Shown piece by piece: positions 54,661 through 64,000 of a stretch of DNA of 64,000 nucleotides. Numbering within the stretch: the first letter of the stretch is position 1; every line of letters starts with the position of its first letter. Both the position numbers and the translations under genes were made by a program. Where the stretch lies: NCBI GenBank assembly GCA_028023455.1, contig JAQFVV010000183.1, forward strand, positions 2,209,975 through 2,273,974. The letters are read 5' to 3'. Under the pieces are notes generated by a model, which saw only the letters and a program-made list of their open reading frames with translations, made no database searches and had not been told where the DNA came from. Source of the DNA: Epiperipatus broadwayi (lineage: Eukaryota; Onychophora; Udeonychophora; Euonychophora; Peripatidae).

Positions 54661-55603
54661 TACACCCGGACCTCACTTAGCAATTGTCTACTTAGCAATA
54701 TTTGACAATAGTGATGATCATCAATTTGTACCCACTAGTTTGATTTACAATTAATTATTCACTATAACGATCAGGAAAAAATGTTTTTAAAATTTTTTTT
54801 GGCAGCCATTTTGAATTTTGCGTCACTGATGACATCGGAGAATAAATATTTTAAAGTCATTTTACCCAAAAGCAAAAGTACATTACTGTAATATTGTATA
54901 GCACATACAATATTTTATTCATAACAACACAATGTTAGTGCTGCATTCAGTATTTTGATTATAGAACGTATAAACTTAAAATATATATAATTAATGAATT
55001 TATAATACTACATAAATATAAGTGTTGAATAACTTTAGAAAAATTAAACTTTATTTAAATATAATGTACAGTACTGGGATTATTTAAATAAAGTTTAATA
55101 TTTCTAAAGACATTCAACACTTATATTAGATGATGAAATAGTCCAATATATAAATACAGTACAACTAAAATACTATCATCACAAGCTTTCAGGAAAACAC
55201 TAAGTATGAATATTAAAGTGTGTGTGTGTGTTCCTTAATTACTGTATATTATTTTTAGAACATCTGGTTAATTATGTAAAAATAGTTATTGATTTTGTAA
55301 CTTTGTTAAAGATGTTGTTTACATCCAAATGGTTTCAAATCAAAAGAAAAACATTTTAAAACACAAATGTTGAATTAGAAAAAAGTTTATAAAGAAAAAC
55401 AGATTGCATTTAAAATAAGTGTTAACAAATAATTTTTTTAAAATGTAGTTTATTTCCAAGTTAGTGTAATTTTTTAGCTTTAGGAACCGACCAATTTTTT
55501 CCCCATAGACCCCCATTATAAATACGTATTCTGTACACAATATTCTTGCTTAACAATGAGTTTTGGAGGACCAATTGCCATCACTAAGGGGGGTAAAGGT
55601 GTA
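54661..55603. mobile_element. Tigger/pogo-like non-autonomous element (~940 bp)
   Basis: The left end TACACCCGGACCTCACTTAG is followed by CAATTG; the right end in reverse reads TACACCTTTACCCCCCTTAG with GCAATTGG. Both ends start at TA, the Tc1/mariner/pogo target duplication. The block GCAGCCATTTTGAATTTTGC then ATGACATCGGAG is typical inside Tigger derivatives. The middle (55022-55130) is a palindrome with TAATAAAGTTTAAT-type arms. No transposase remains. Confidence 0.7.
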
Positions 55604-56305
55604 TTAACATCTTTTGTTTAATTAATATTAAATCTTAAAAAAAAATGTTAACACAACCCTTTAAAAAAAATGGCCATTACATAGGCTGGGTACATCTGGT
55701 ATAATAATATTTCCTATTGTACAAAGATATCTTTTTTTAAAAAATACATAAGGCCTTATCTATTGCAAAATTATAACTGAAATTTAGTTAATTCCACACA
55801 AATAGACCTGTAAGCATTAACTGATTATAGTGATATAAGAATAGTTCTAAGTATCTTGGACAAGCAGCAAAAATTATTTTATAATTCATAAAGACTTGTA
55901 AAATCAAGAAAATTTATCTAGAAAAAGATTTTATTAGAAGCGAAATCATAAAAAATGTTTTGAGAAAAATTAGAATTTTTTCAAATTTAATTGTTGGAAC
56001 ATTATTCAATAATGAAAAAACTAATTATATGTTTACATTTACATATATTAAACCATAAAATTCCAATAGCTAACTGCTTTCTATATCTAAATCAATTTGC
56101 AACAATTAAAGCTTAAACACACCAATAGAATAACAATCAACAGTTGCCAAGGTATCTTCAATAAACAACAAATGGATTTCACCCTTTATCCTGTTCTAAG
56201 ATCTTTAAATAGGTAATGGATGAAGTACATGACTGAAACAGATTGAAATTAAATCTGTAGAGAATTTTTAAATAAACAGGCAAAAATAAATGTATTTAAC
56301 AGTAG
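55604..56305. other. AT-rich non-coding stretch
   Basis: No feature recognised. Confidence 0.4.
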
Positions 56306-56409
56306 ATTAGGGGATTTGAACTCAGACTTTCACGCAACCCTCAACAATCCATGCTATCTCATACTGCTGATACTCTTGATCACACACATGTCAAAAAGAT
56401 AAATAATCA

Positions 56410-56451
56410 CCAATATATGTATATCGTGCTAAACCAGCACTCATCAGTTGG
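56410..56451 (-). ncRNA. Hammerhead motif, family A, core damaged
   Basis: Minus strand: CCAA, CTGATGA, helix II GTGCT/AGCAC perfect with loop GGTTT, then GATA instead of GAAA, and TTGG. The helix I strands CCAA/TTGG and helix II are the family A standard. Confidence 0.6.
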
Positions 56452-56612
56452 TCCAGATTATCATCTCCACACCTATATACAAACAAAGTTCATCTTATAT
56501 TAAGATAGCCAATCTTCATACTTTAATGAACATTCCATCATCAAATTTTCAATGAAATGAATATCTGAAGAGTTGTGGAGTGGAATGATTTGAAGCCTGT
56601 CCATTAAAGTAT

Positions 56613-56711
56613 GTAGTTCTGATGAAGACTGCTAGTACAGTCGAAACTGTAAAATATATAAATAAAGTTATTTGCTTAAAGTGTTGGAGTATAGATGAAT
56701 TTATAGTGCAA
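56613..56711 (+). repeat. Inserted family C segment with hammerhead-like core
   Basis: CTGATGA, A, GACTG/CAGTC around CTAGTA, then GAAAC at 56619-56647. Helix II is a perfect 5 bp. It is followed by AAAGTTATTTGCTTAAAGTG, which aligns with the end of family C at 28345-28375. A cleavage triplet with a fitting helix I is not evident. The segment interrupts family A between CCATTAAAGTATG and AAGATTGGCTATC. Confidence 0.6.
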
Positions 56712-56778
56712 TAAGATTGGCTATCTTAATATAAGCTGAGCTTTGATTGTATATATGTGTGTGGAGATGATAATCTGG

Positions 56779-56822
56779 ACAAACTGATGAGTGCTGGTTT
56801 AGCATGAAATATGTATATTGGT
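56779..56822 (+). ncRNA. Hammerhead motif, family A, core intact
   Basis: ACAAA, CTGATGA, helix II GTGCT/AGCAT with loop GGTTT (5 bp, G.U next to the core), GAAA, helix III ATA/TAT with loop TG, cleavage base A (AUA), then TTGG. Helix I is short and has one mismatch (CAAA/TTGG). Core bases are all present. Confidence 0.6.
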
Positions 56823-56940
56823 GGTTATTTATCTTTTTGATATGTGTATGATCAAGACATCAGCAGTATGAGATAGCATCGATTGTTGAGGGTCATGTGA
56901 AAGTCTGAGTTCAACGCCCCATATATACTACATATATAAG

Positions 56941-57940
56941 TGCAGGTAAGAAAAAGCCCGTACTGTTGAAAAAAATTCATATTTTAACAGCAGATTGGTA
57001 AATAATCATTTTTAAAACTTTTCAAACAACTACTGAGTATTTTAGATATTGAAATCAATTGCTTGCTATCATTTTGTGGTTTACTATGCCTAATGTATTG
57101 ATGAGTAATTTATTTGCAAGGTTGAAAAATGATTATTAATACTTACTTCAAACAATGTATCTTTGTTGAATGGGATTTATTTAAAATTTCTAGGTAGATT
57201 TGATTTCCTTCTTTTTCAGTTATATGCTTATTCTCAATGGTCTATTAAAAAAACTTAGGTCTACATAAAATATGGAATCTATGTTTCCTTGATTGAAATT
57301 GCTTTAATAACAATTTGTTAATATCCTATTGATTTATTTAAACTTAGCTATGGTATTTTATTATTTATTGTATCTAAAGTATTGAAGGGTAACTTGTTTT
57401 AAAGTTTGTAAGAGTGATTGTATTAATTTATTTTCAATTTATTGTTGCCTATTGAATGGCATTTATGTAAAACTTTAGGCAGATTTAATTTCGATCTATT
57501 TTAGCCATGAGCATTACATTATTTATTTAAAGATTTTAGACTAGAATAAAAATCCATCTTTTATTTACTGAAGTTGCCATGACAACAATTTGCTGCTATT
57601 GTATTGGTTTATTTAAGCTTTAGCTTATTTAAGCTTTAGCTTTTGTGAAGTGATTTATATCTATACCAAAATAGAATTGATTAATAAGCAAACTAATTAT
57701 AATATATATACATTAATAGTTGTTAGTTCTTTTAAATTAAAAAAAAAAAATCTATGTGAAAAAATATTATATTGGGATTCATCAATGATAGATGCCAAAA
57801 ATAAAAACATGGCAGTTTGAAAATCAATTGGTAGCATATTTCTTTAACATGTATTTATTTCTATGGTTCTGAATTTATTACCAAAGAGAAGAATCAATAA
57901 ATTTATAAAAGCAATAAATGTCAAATGGATCAAGAATTTA
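56941..57940. other. AT-rich non-coding stretch
   Basis: No feature recognised. Confidence 0.4.
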
Positions 57941-57941
57941 C

Positions 57942-57981
57942 TGTATATATATATATATATATATATATAGTTATTTATATC

Positions 57982-58019
<38 letters not shown>
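57942..58019. repeat. (AT)n microsatellite, two blocks
   Basis: Two AT dinucleotide runs separated by TTATTTATATC-type sequence. Confidence 0.9.
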
Positions 58020-58020
<1 letters not shown>

Positions 58021-58239
58021 TAAGAATAATAAACTATCCCACTTGAATTCTTCTTCTGATTCAATTTCTTTATTTATTAAATTATACATATAAGCATGTA
58101 AATGAATATGTAGCTAATGACACGTATCCATCCATAGAGAAAACCAACAACTAATTTAGCACTATACATTATTTCATCCTGAAATTAAGTGCCATTAAGA
58201 GGTTTGTGTCAAAGTTGTGTGAGCAATAAGTTTGACACT

Positions 58240-58420
58240 TATCAATTACATTATAGTAATTGGCTATCTATCTATATACTAAACAATGATAAATATATGT
58301 GTAAATAATTGTGATTTGGGCCAACTGATGAGTGCTGGTTGAGCATGAAAGGTGTATCCTGGAGATCATACAATTTTTCACATGTTTTGATCATATGTTT
58401 ATGTTTATGCCCCTCCACAA
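58240..58420 (+). repeat. Family A fragment with hammerhead motif
   Basis: GTAATTGGCTATCTATCTAT, ATAATTGTGATTTGGG, then the ribozyme region and CTGGAGATCATAC, TTTTTCACATG. One arm only; no TIR ends. Confidence 0.7.
58321..58364 (+). ncRNA. Hammerhead motif, family A, helix III altered
   Basis: GGGCCAA, CTGATGA, helix II GTGCT/AGCAT around GGTTG, GAAA, then GGTGTATC and CTGG. Core intact; helix III and the first helix I pair are disturbed. Confidence 0.5.
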
Positions 58421-58690
58421 GGCATTAAAAGTAAATAGAAACCAGTCCCTACCTTATGTGAGAATGGTGTAGTGAAAATTATATTACCCAAATATTCATT
58501 AAGTGGATAATCTCTAGTCTAATAAATGACTAATAAAAATTATTAATTTCATTACATGATCTTGGAAATTGACATCAGCCCCCCCCCCCCCACACACACA
58601 CATATTTTTTTATTCTTTTGATTAGATTCACCCATTTCTAATCTAATAATTTCAAATAATAATTATTTATACATAGTAATTAACTTCATG
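58421..58690. other. AT-rich DNA with (C)n(CA)n run
   Basis: A C11 run followed by (CA)n lies near 58580-58602. Nothing else recognised. Confidence 0.5.
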
Positions 58691-58694
58691 ATAT

Positions 58695-58720
58695 ACAGTC
58701 AGTCCCTGACTTACTATTTG
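58695..58720 (+). repeat. Pogo/Tigger-like terminus
   Basis: TACAGTCAGTCCCTGACTTAC is the usual terminal sequence of Tigger-type elements. I find no matching other end, so it is a solo or degraded terminus. Confidence 0.45.
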
Positions 58721-58790
58721 AAATATATAATCTATGTAAATAAGCATTTTTTTTATTTTATTTAAACTTTTCAAATACAAACAACTTGTT

Positions 58791-58868
58791 AGTAATAACA
58801 CACAAATAGACAATACAGGTTAGTAATTACAATTACTAACCTGTATTGTCTATTTGTGTGTTATTACT
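58791..58868. repeat. Perfect palindrome, 38 bp arms, 2 bp centre
   Basis: AGTAATAACACACAAATAG then ACAATACAGGTTAGTAATT, centre AC, then the exact reverse complement. No mismatch by eye. It lies 70-80 bp from the Tigger-like terminus. Such perfect arms imply recent origin or gene-conversion-like maintenance. Confidence 0.9.
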
Positions 58869-58869
58869 A

Positions 58870-59680
58870 GCATTTTTTTATTTTTCTCTTTAATAGAATC
58901 ACACATTTCTATTTAAACATTAATGTCACCAATGTTGTTATATTGGGGCCCAGAATCATTTAATCAGAGCCCTGTTTTGGGACAAAATACTGAACAGTAA
59001 TAATGATGATTACTGTTTTTCTTTATGCATTTATATAGGTGATTAACTATTTATTTATTTACACGTATATGCGGTTTGATGAACTAATTTATTATATACA
59101 TGTAAGCTTGTTTGATATATTATACCTTTGGTATATTATTTATAGCTAAATGTGTGTTGTATAATTCAATTATTATTTGTAGATCTAATTCTTTCATCCA
59201 TTCAGAAATTATTTGTAGTCTTTTTAAAATCAATGCAACTGTCAGAGATTTTTCTCCTTTAAAACTTTGGAACATACTTTTTCTTTTATTTAGATGATAA
59301 TCTGAAATAAACAAACTAATTGTATACAATATCTTTTTTTCCCTAAAATAAAATTGCTTTTCAGAATTAATAAAAAAAAAAAAAATCTGTTTTAATACTT
59401 TGATTATTTATTACAGCTAATTTTATTTTATAACTTTTTATGTATTTATTTGTAATACTATTTTTAATTGGATACATAAATTATTGAAAAATTCTGAACC
59501 ATTAAGAATAAACATATTAATTTATAAAAATTAAGATTAAGTACTATATAAGAATAATAAGCAATTAGAAAAAAATCATGAGTTTGTTTTAAATTATTCT
59601 AAAAAAAAATTAAAAAATGGAGATGGAAGTCATTTTTCTACAAAAATTTTATAAAAATGTTATACATTAAAGATCAGCCT
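58870..59680. other. AT-rich non-coding stretch
   Basis: Short open frames on both strands at 59112-59329 overlap each other and have no family signature. Confidence 0.4.
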
Positions 59681-59681
59681 T

Positions 59682-60080
59682 TTCAAGCTATTGTGCATAC
59701 GCTTTTTATGAGTGTTAATAATAAATGAATACTTTCATTCCCAACACAAGATATAATATTTATGAAAGAGTAAAATGAACCCACTTATTCTTTCCAACCC
59801 AAATGCTTATATATGGGCAAATCTTAAGTACTGGAATAATAATTCCAACGTCATTCATTCAGACATCGTAAACAGTAATTTAAAGTGAGTGGTCTATCCT
59901 CACGCTTTCATTTCCAGTACTTAAGATTTGCCCATATGTAAGCATTTGGGTTGGAAAGAACAAGTGGATTCATTTTGTTATTTCATAAATACTATATCTC
60001 GTGTTGGGAATGAAAGTATTCATTTATTATTAACACTCATAAAAAGCCATGCACAATAGCTTGAAAAGGCTGATCTTTAA
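59682..60080. mobile_element. Family D foldback (~390 bp)
   Basis: Arms 59685-59845 and 59918-60080 are inverse: AGATCAGCCTTTTCAAGC / GCTTGAAAAGGCTGATCT and CATATATGGGCAAATCTTAA-type / TTAAGATTTGCCCATATG. The end block GAGTGTTAATAATAAATGAA matches the palindrome inside the hAT MITE at 44270-44300. The centre of about 70 bp holds no hammerhead core that I can find. Confidence 0.8.
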
Positions 60081-60258
60081 TGTATTACAATTTATAAAAC
60101 ATAGCGCTATAAAAATAAATGCTTATTTAAAAATGTTATATAGAATAGAATAAAGCTGGATTTAAACAATCAAATAGATTGTAAGTAGGACTGTAATCTT
60201 AGATGGAAGAAAGTCATCAAAATTACACTACTATAATCTTGCTCTAAAAATAAAGTAA
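60081..60258. other. AT-rich spacer
   Basis: No feature recognised. Confidence 0.4.
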
Positions 60259-60259
60259 C

Positions 60260-60498
60260 AGAAATGACTAAACATCACATGATCCCCATTTCCTATGCTC
60301 ACACAAACTATTAAAACTGAGGCAAAAGTTGTCATACAATATTATTACCCCAAATCCAGAGTAATCAATGAATCCAAGAAGGTTTGTGCATAAAATCTCT
60401 ACATAGTGCCTAAACTTTTTTGCATCTATTGATTCCTCTGGCTCACACTGGGTGACACTACTGAATAGAGAGTTTTGCCACTGTTTTACAAGATGAAG
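60260..60498. mobile_element. Family B foldback, short form
   Basis: Outer end ACTAAACATCACATGATCC, arm GTAATCAATGAATCCAAG, AAGGTTTGTGCATAAAATC, then inverse TTTTTTGCATCTATTGATTC and GAGAGTTTTGCCACTG. The ribozyme centre is deleted. Confidence 0.8.
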
Positions 60499-61125
60499 AT
60501 AAAATATCAGCTCAACATCATAGAACTATTATATCTTTTTCATTAGTAATCATAGTGTTCCTATTATAATCAATATTATTCTATTACAATTATATGCTTG
60601 TTTTATGGGTGGCACATTGACGTATCCAGAATAATAAAAGACTATTTCATTTCAAACAATAGGATTAGTTATACATTAATTTACTGATCAACTACTGTAT
60701 AATTAACTAGGCTGGTTATAAGTTGACCTGGGGGGGGGGGACTGCAAAGTTCAAGTAGAAAGCCTTAACTATCCAAGATTATAAAGAAAATATGTATCAA
60801 AAAGTATTTATCCAGTATATCATGACAAATCTCACTTGTGAGTATAAGGTTTGTACCAGCAGGAATTTGTGCTGGATAATTGACTAGTTACCAATTTTAG
60901 ATCTTTATTATTGAGAAGTTTACATTTAATGCCCATTGATTGATTATTCAAGATTGTAATAAATATCTCTGGAATAGGATGGATAAAACTGTTCTTGAAA
61001 GTCTATAAAATGTAACCACAGAAAGTCATGAGATATTTTGCTTATTAATAATTTCAAAAATGTTCAAGACATTTAAAAAACAGATCATAAATAAAGGACA
61101 GTTGCCTTGGAATAGAACTTATTTA
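60499..61125. other. AT-rich non-coding stretch
   Basis: Contains a G10 run near 60730. No gene recognised. Confidence 0.4.
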
Positions 61126-61129
61126 CCAA

Positions 61130-61250
61130 AATCAAATTGCCAGAGAAAGCATTCGTATTTTAACTTGAAAATAACTATTTTGAAAACAAACATAAAATAA
61201 ACTTTGAATTTAATCACTATTGAATACTTTCTCTGGAATTTAAAATGTAA
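61130..61250. repeat. Family E-like palindrome
   Basis: TTGCCAGAGAAAGCATTCG and GAATACTTTCTCTGGAATT are inverse ends about 100 bp apart, matching the GCCAGAGAAAGC arm block of family E. Confidence 0.55.
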
Positions 61251-61539
61251 GAATGATTTTATTTTATCCACACTGTTTGAATTTATTGGCACATTCATTA
61301 TATAACATTTGTAATAAAAGCTCGTTAAATTAAATCATGTGATATGAGTTGATTTCCTTGCAATTATTGTTATTGCTCTTAAGGCTTTGACATTTTTATA
61401 TTGCTAAAGCTATTAATATATAGTGGATCTAAACTTAGTTTAGTCACATATGGCTATTTAAGTTAAATAATTGGGTTTGAAGACATATGGATATTGGAAA
61501 ATGTTAGATTTTCTACTTCATAGTTAAACATTAGATAAA

Positions 61540-61700
61540 GTGTTGGGCTTGATCTTGTGTTTTAAATCTAATGCTTGAATATCCTAGCGCCTCACTGATG
61601 CCAGAGCTAGAAACCAGTCTTGGGATAAGGATGATCTGAAAATGTTGTTAAAAGCTATTGGTATGCTCATTATATAACATTAAATCTTCATTAGACAGCA
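61540..61700 (+). repeat. Family B' fragment with decayed hammerhead
   Basis: TTTAAATCTAATGCTTGAAT, CGCCTCACTGATGCCAGAG, CTAGAAACCAGTCTTGGGAT, GCTATTGGTATGCTCATTA. It corresponds to the right arm of the foldback at 1588-1802. The core reads CTGATGC, so the last core A is lost and helix II is short. Confidence 0.6.
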
Positions 61701-62105
61701 CTTTTACAAAAAAAAAAAAAAAATCAACTTATTGTCTGAAACAAATCAAACATGAAAGTTTTTCTTAGTTTTTTTTATTTTTGTATAGATTTAGTCTAGT
61801 AATAATTCTATTTAAATAACTTTCAATCAGTATAATTATTTATAGCAGAAGTTGAAACAATTTTAAGTTTCCCATAGCTAAGCTTCTCCAAAACTTACTT
61901 TAAGAAAATGATGGAGACAATTTGCTATTAGTCATCTGTTTTCTATTACTGATTTATTTTTTAGTTAGGTATTTATTTAAAAAAAAAATAAATAAATAGA
62001 AACTGTAATGAAAAGATTTCTTCAAGAATTATCTAATGATATACTAGAAAAAAGAAAGCAATGATCATCAAACTGGTCACTTATCAAGTATTAATTTTGA
62101 TGCTT
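61701..62105. other. AT-rich non-coding stretch
   Basis: No feature recognised. Confidence 0.4.
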
Positions 62106-62106
62106 A

Positions 62107-62885
62107 TTTTTTTGTTTAACCATACTTAGAATATTTAGATGCCCACATATCTGAGGATGAAAAGTGTCTTCAGAATATGTTAAACAAATTTAGAAGGAGG
62201 ATGTATGGAGTATGGAATGAAGATTAATGTTAAGAAGACTTAGTGTTTACAAATAGGAAGGATGCAAAAAGAGCGCAAATTGAAATCCATGATAACATAG
62301 CTCAACAAGTAAAGGGATTTAGATATTTGGGTAGTTGGTTGAGTGAAGATGGAAGATATCAAGATGAAATTAAAAGAATAGCATTGGCAAAGAAGGCAGT
62401 TAATAAAAGAAAGAAAATATTTTGTGGACTTTTGAAAAAAGAATTAACAAAAATATTACTTAAATGTTGTGTGTAAAGTTTACTATTGTATGGTTGTAAA
62501 ACATGGACAATGAGTAATAAAATTAGTAACAGATTAGAAGCCTTTGAGATGAAGGCATAGAGAAGAAAGGAAAATCAGTTGGATGAATAAAATAACAAAG
62601 AAATTTGAAAAGAATAAATGAAAAAAGAAGATTGATGAAATTAGAAGTAGAAAGAGAAACTGAATTGGTCATATATTAAGAAGAAAGTATAGTTTAATTA
62701 AAGAAGTTTTGGAGGGAATGGTGAGTAGAAGCAAGAGGAAAGGATGGAAAAAATTAACACTGTTTGATGGGAAAAGTTACATAGTAATGAAGAGCTGGGA
62801 AGTGAATAGAAAAATGGATGAATTGGTGATGTGACTTCTCTCTAGACTTGTGCATGGGAAAGTATACTATTGATGATGATTCTAA
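62107..62885 (+). pseudogene. Second LINE type, RT C-terminal region (5'-truncated)
   Basis: From about 62240 it reads TNRKDAKRAQIEIHDN, QQVKGFRYLGSWLSEDGRYQ and DEIKRIALAKKAVNKRKK, the block after the RT catalytic core in RTE-like LINEs (RYLGS..S.DG...EI..RI..A). A stop near 62474 is followed by LLLYGCKTWTM, the YG.ETW counterpart. Broken pieces then give GHILRRK and LIKEVLEGM-like codons, ending TTGATGATGATTC at about 62880. The sequence is distinct from the 48749 element, so it is another LINE lineage with a similar tail. Catalytic motifs are missing. Confidence 0.72.
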
Positions 62886-63245
62886 CCAATAATTGGATAA
62901 CTATTTAAATAGATTATATGCCAGCTATTAAATTAATAATTCAGCTTAAGTCTGACATTGGCAAGTTTATGATCAATTATTATGTTACAAGATTTTTGCA
63001 TTTGAGTTCTCATTAAATGTATGTAATAAAATAAACCATATTCTAAATAAGGGGAAATCAATTTGGAAAAAATGTGTCCATTATAAGATGGGTGATGGAT
63101 AAAATATAAACATATACTGAATTTAATTTAAGAAAAAAATATGATTTCGGACATGACTTTATTCTGATGAGCTCGAAAAAGGATCTAAGAATAATGTACT
63201 TAGTATAAATTTTCTGCATAAAGGCAAGTTGAATTAATTATATAA
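62886..63245. other. AT-rich non-coding stretch
   Basis: No feature recognised. Confidence 0.4.
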
Positions 63246-63360
63246 TAGTAATAATAATAGACAGGGTATGAGCACAGACTTTCACATAACCCACCACTCT
63301 CCACACTATCTCATAACACTGATACACCCGAACACACATATGTCGAAAAGATAAATAATC

Positions 63361-63405
63361 ACCAATATACATATTTCTGGCTAAACCAGCAATCATCAGT
63401 TGGCC
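63361..63405 (-). ncRNA. Hammerhead motif, family A, core intact
   Basis: Minus strand: GGGCCAA, CTGATGA, helix II TTGCT/AGCCA with loop GGTTT (one mismatch), GAAA, helix III ATA/TAT with loop TG, base A, TTGGT. Helix I CCAA/TTGG pairs over 4 bp. Core bases intact. Confidence 0.58.
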
Positions 63406-63939
63406 CAGATTACCATCTCTACACATATATGCTACAAGTGCTCAGATATATATTAAGATAGACAATCCTCCTACTTTAATGGACAGGTTTCAATGTACTC
63501 CACACTCCAACTCTTCAACTGTCCATCCAATTGAAAATCTGATGATGGAATGCTCAAAGGCCACCCTTAGGCCGAGATTACTGTCACACCCATGTTGACC
63601 TAAAGGTCAATCTGATCCCTCATGTACAGGACATAACCCATTAAATACATATATAAGGGATAGGCAGACATCTCTAATATGTAATAGATGAAATACACAG
63701 GCTTATATATACACCTGTGTCTATATATGTAATAGACAGGGTATGAGCACAGACTTTCACATAACCCACCACTCTCCACACTATCTCATAACACTGATAC
63801 ATCAGATTTTCAATTGGATGGACAGTTGAAGAGTTGGAGTGTGGAGTACATTGAAGCCTGTCCATTAAAGTAGGAAGATTTGCTATCTTAATATATTTCT
63901 GAGCACTTGTAGCATATATGTGTAGAGATGGTAATCTGG

Positions 63940-63983
63940 ACCAACTGATGATTGCTGGTTTAGCATGAAATACATGTATTGGT
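63940..63983 (+). ncRNA. Hammerhead motif, family A, core intact
   Basis: ACCAA, CTGATGA, helix II TTGCT/AGCAT with loop GGTTT (mismatch beside the core, four good pairs), GAAA, helix III ATA/TGT with loop CA, cleavage base A (GUA), TTGGT. Helix I ACCAA/TTGGT is a perfect 5 bp. Confidence 0.6.
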
Positions 63984-64000
63984 GATTATTTATATTTTCG

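Larger units (their letters stand above)
56308..56940. mobile_element. Family A foldback, long form, with two hammerheads
   Basis: Ends AGGGGATTTGAACTCAGAC and GTCTGAGTTCAACGCCCC-type. Left arm 56310-56500, body with CCATTAAAGTATG, right arm 56712-56935. A ~98 bp segment at 56613-56711, absent from the other family A copies at the same point, carries its own hammerhead-like core. The left arm ribozyme (minus) has a core change and the right arm one (plus) is intact. Confidence 0.85.
63250..64000. mobile_element. Family A cluster, two nested copies, right edge cut
   Basis: The block GGGTATGAGCACAGACTTTC with CATAACCCACCACTCTCC occurs at 63265 and 63738, followed by CACACTATCTCATAACACTG. The central body (CCAATTGAAAATCTGATGAT and its inverse CATCAGATTTTCAATTGG) forms inverse arms. 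Two hammerhead motifs, minus at 63361 and plus at 63940, lie in the arms. The cluster is inverse to that at 1-430. Two short minus ORFs (63238-63426, 63674-63865) are by-products of the repeat. Confidence 0.85.

Noticed and set aside
59682-60080. Search for a hammerhead in family D
   Set aside because: No CUGANGA followed by a hairpin and GAAA is found in either strand of this palindrome.
61590-61632. Hammerhead in the family B' fragment
   Set aside because: The last core A is replaced (CTGATGC) and helix II is too short; kept as a decayed relic only.
63238-63865. Two short minus-strand ORFs sharing a peptide
   Set aside because: They share sequence because both lie in the duplicated end block of family A.

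Overview
This 64 kb window is very AT-rich (GC estimated by eye at about 27-30%) and looks like intergenic or intronic DNA from an invertebrate animal. I find no complete host gene, no rRNA and no genuine tRNA gene. The repeat content is animal-like: RTE-type LINEs, Penelope-like elements (PLEs) with GIY-YIG endonuclease, hAT and Tigger-like non-autonomous DNA transposons, tRNA-derived SINEs with target-site duplications, and many large palindromic (foldback) repeats. I cannot name the phylum; a lophotrochozoan, chelicerate or cnidarian would all fit.

Layout. 0-3 kb: a decayed PLE whose endonuclease codons are split by a ~600 bp foldback, then a ~730 bp dispersed repeat. 3-9 kb: mostly featureless AT-rich DNA with a minisatellite. 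9-13.7 kb: PLE relics, foldback family B and SINEs. 14.6-17.1 kb: an RTE tail, a second copy of the ~730 bp repeat and a PLE endonuclease present as an inverted pair. 17-29.6 kb: families A, B and C and SINEs. 30-31.3 kb: an RTE copy truncated at its 3' side. 32-36.4 kb: family B, a third foldback type (E), and an RTE fragment split by a hAT element. 38-40.2 kb: an RTE tail and a tandem tRNA-derived array. 42-47.2 kb: families A and B, a hAT MITE, inverted repeats and a PLE relic. 48.7-51.7 kb: a nearly complete but broken RTE LINE. 52-56 kb: a small unexplained minus-strand ORF below CpG-bearing DNA, and a Tigger-like element. 56-64 kb: families A, B and D, a second LINE type, and a terminal family A cluster that mirrors the start of the window.

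The most interesting content is a set of hammerhead-ribozyme motifs inside the foldback repeats. At least three repeat families (B, A and E) carry CUGANGA, a helix II hairpin, GAAA, a very short helix III and an NUH cleavage triplet, flanked by complementary helix I strands. The cleanest copies are at 1366-1406 (-) and 33653-33695 (-); 22939-22980, 29392-29433 and 42418-42459 (+) keep every core base but have a mismatch at the foot of helix II. Hammerheads of this minimal form are known from Penelope-like elements and animal retrozymes. Here they sit in palindromes that keep both an intact and a broken copy, next to PLE endonuclease remains. The likely functional relation is that PLE proteins mobilise (or once mobilised) the non-coding ribozyme elements, and RTE proteins may mobilise the SINEs. 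All protein-coding elements in the window are broken.
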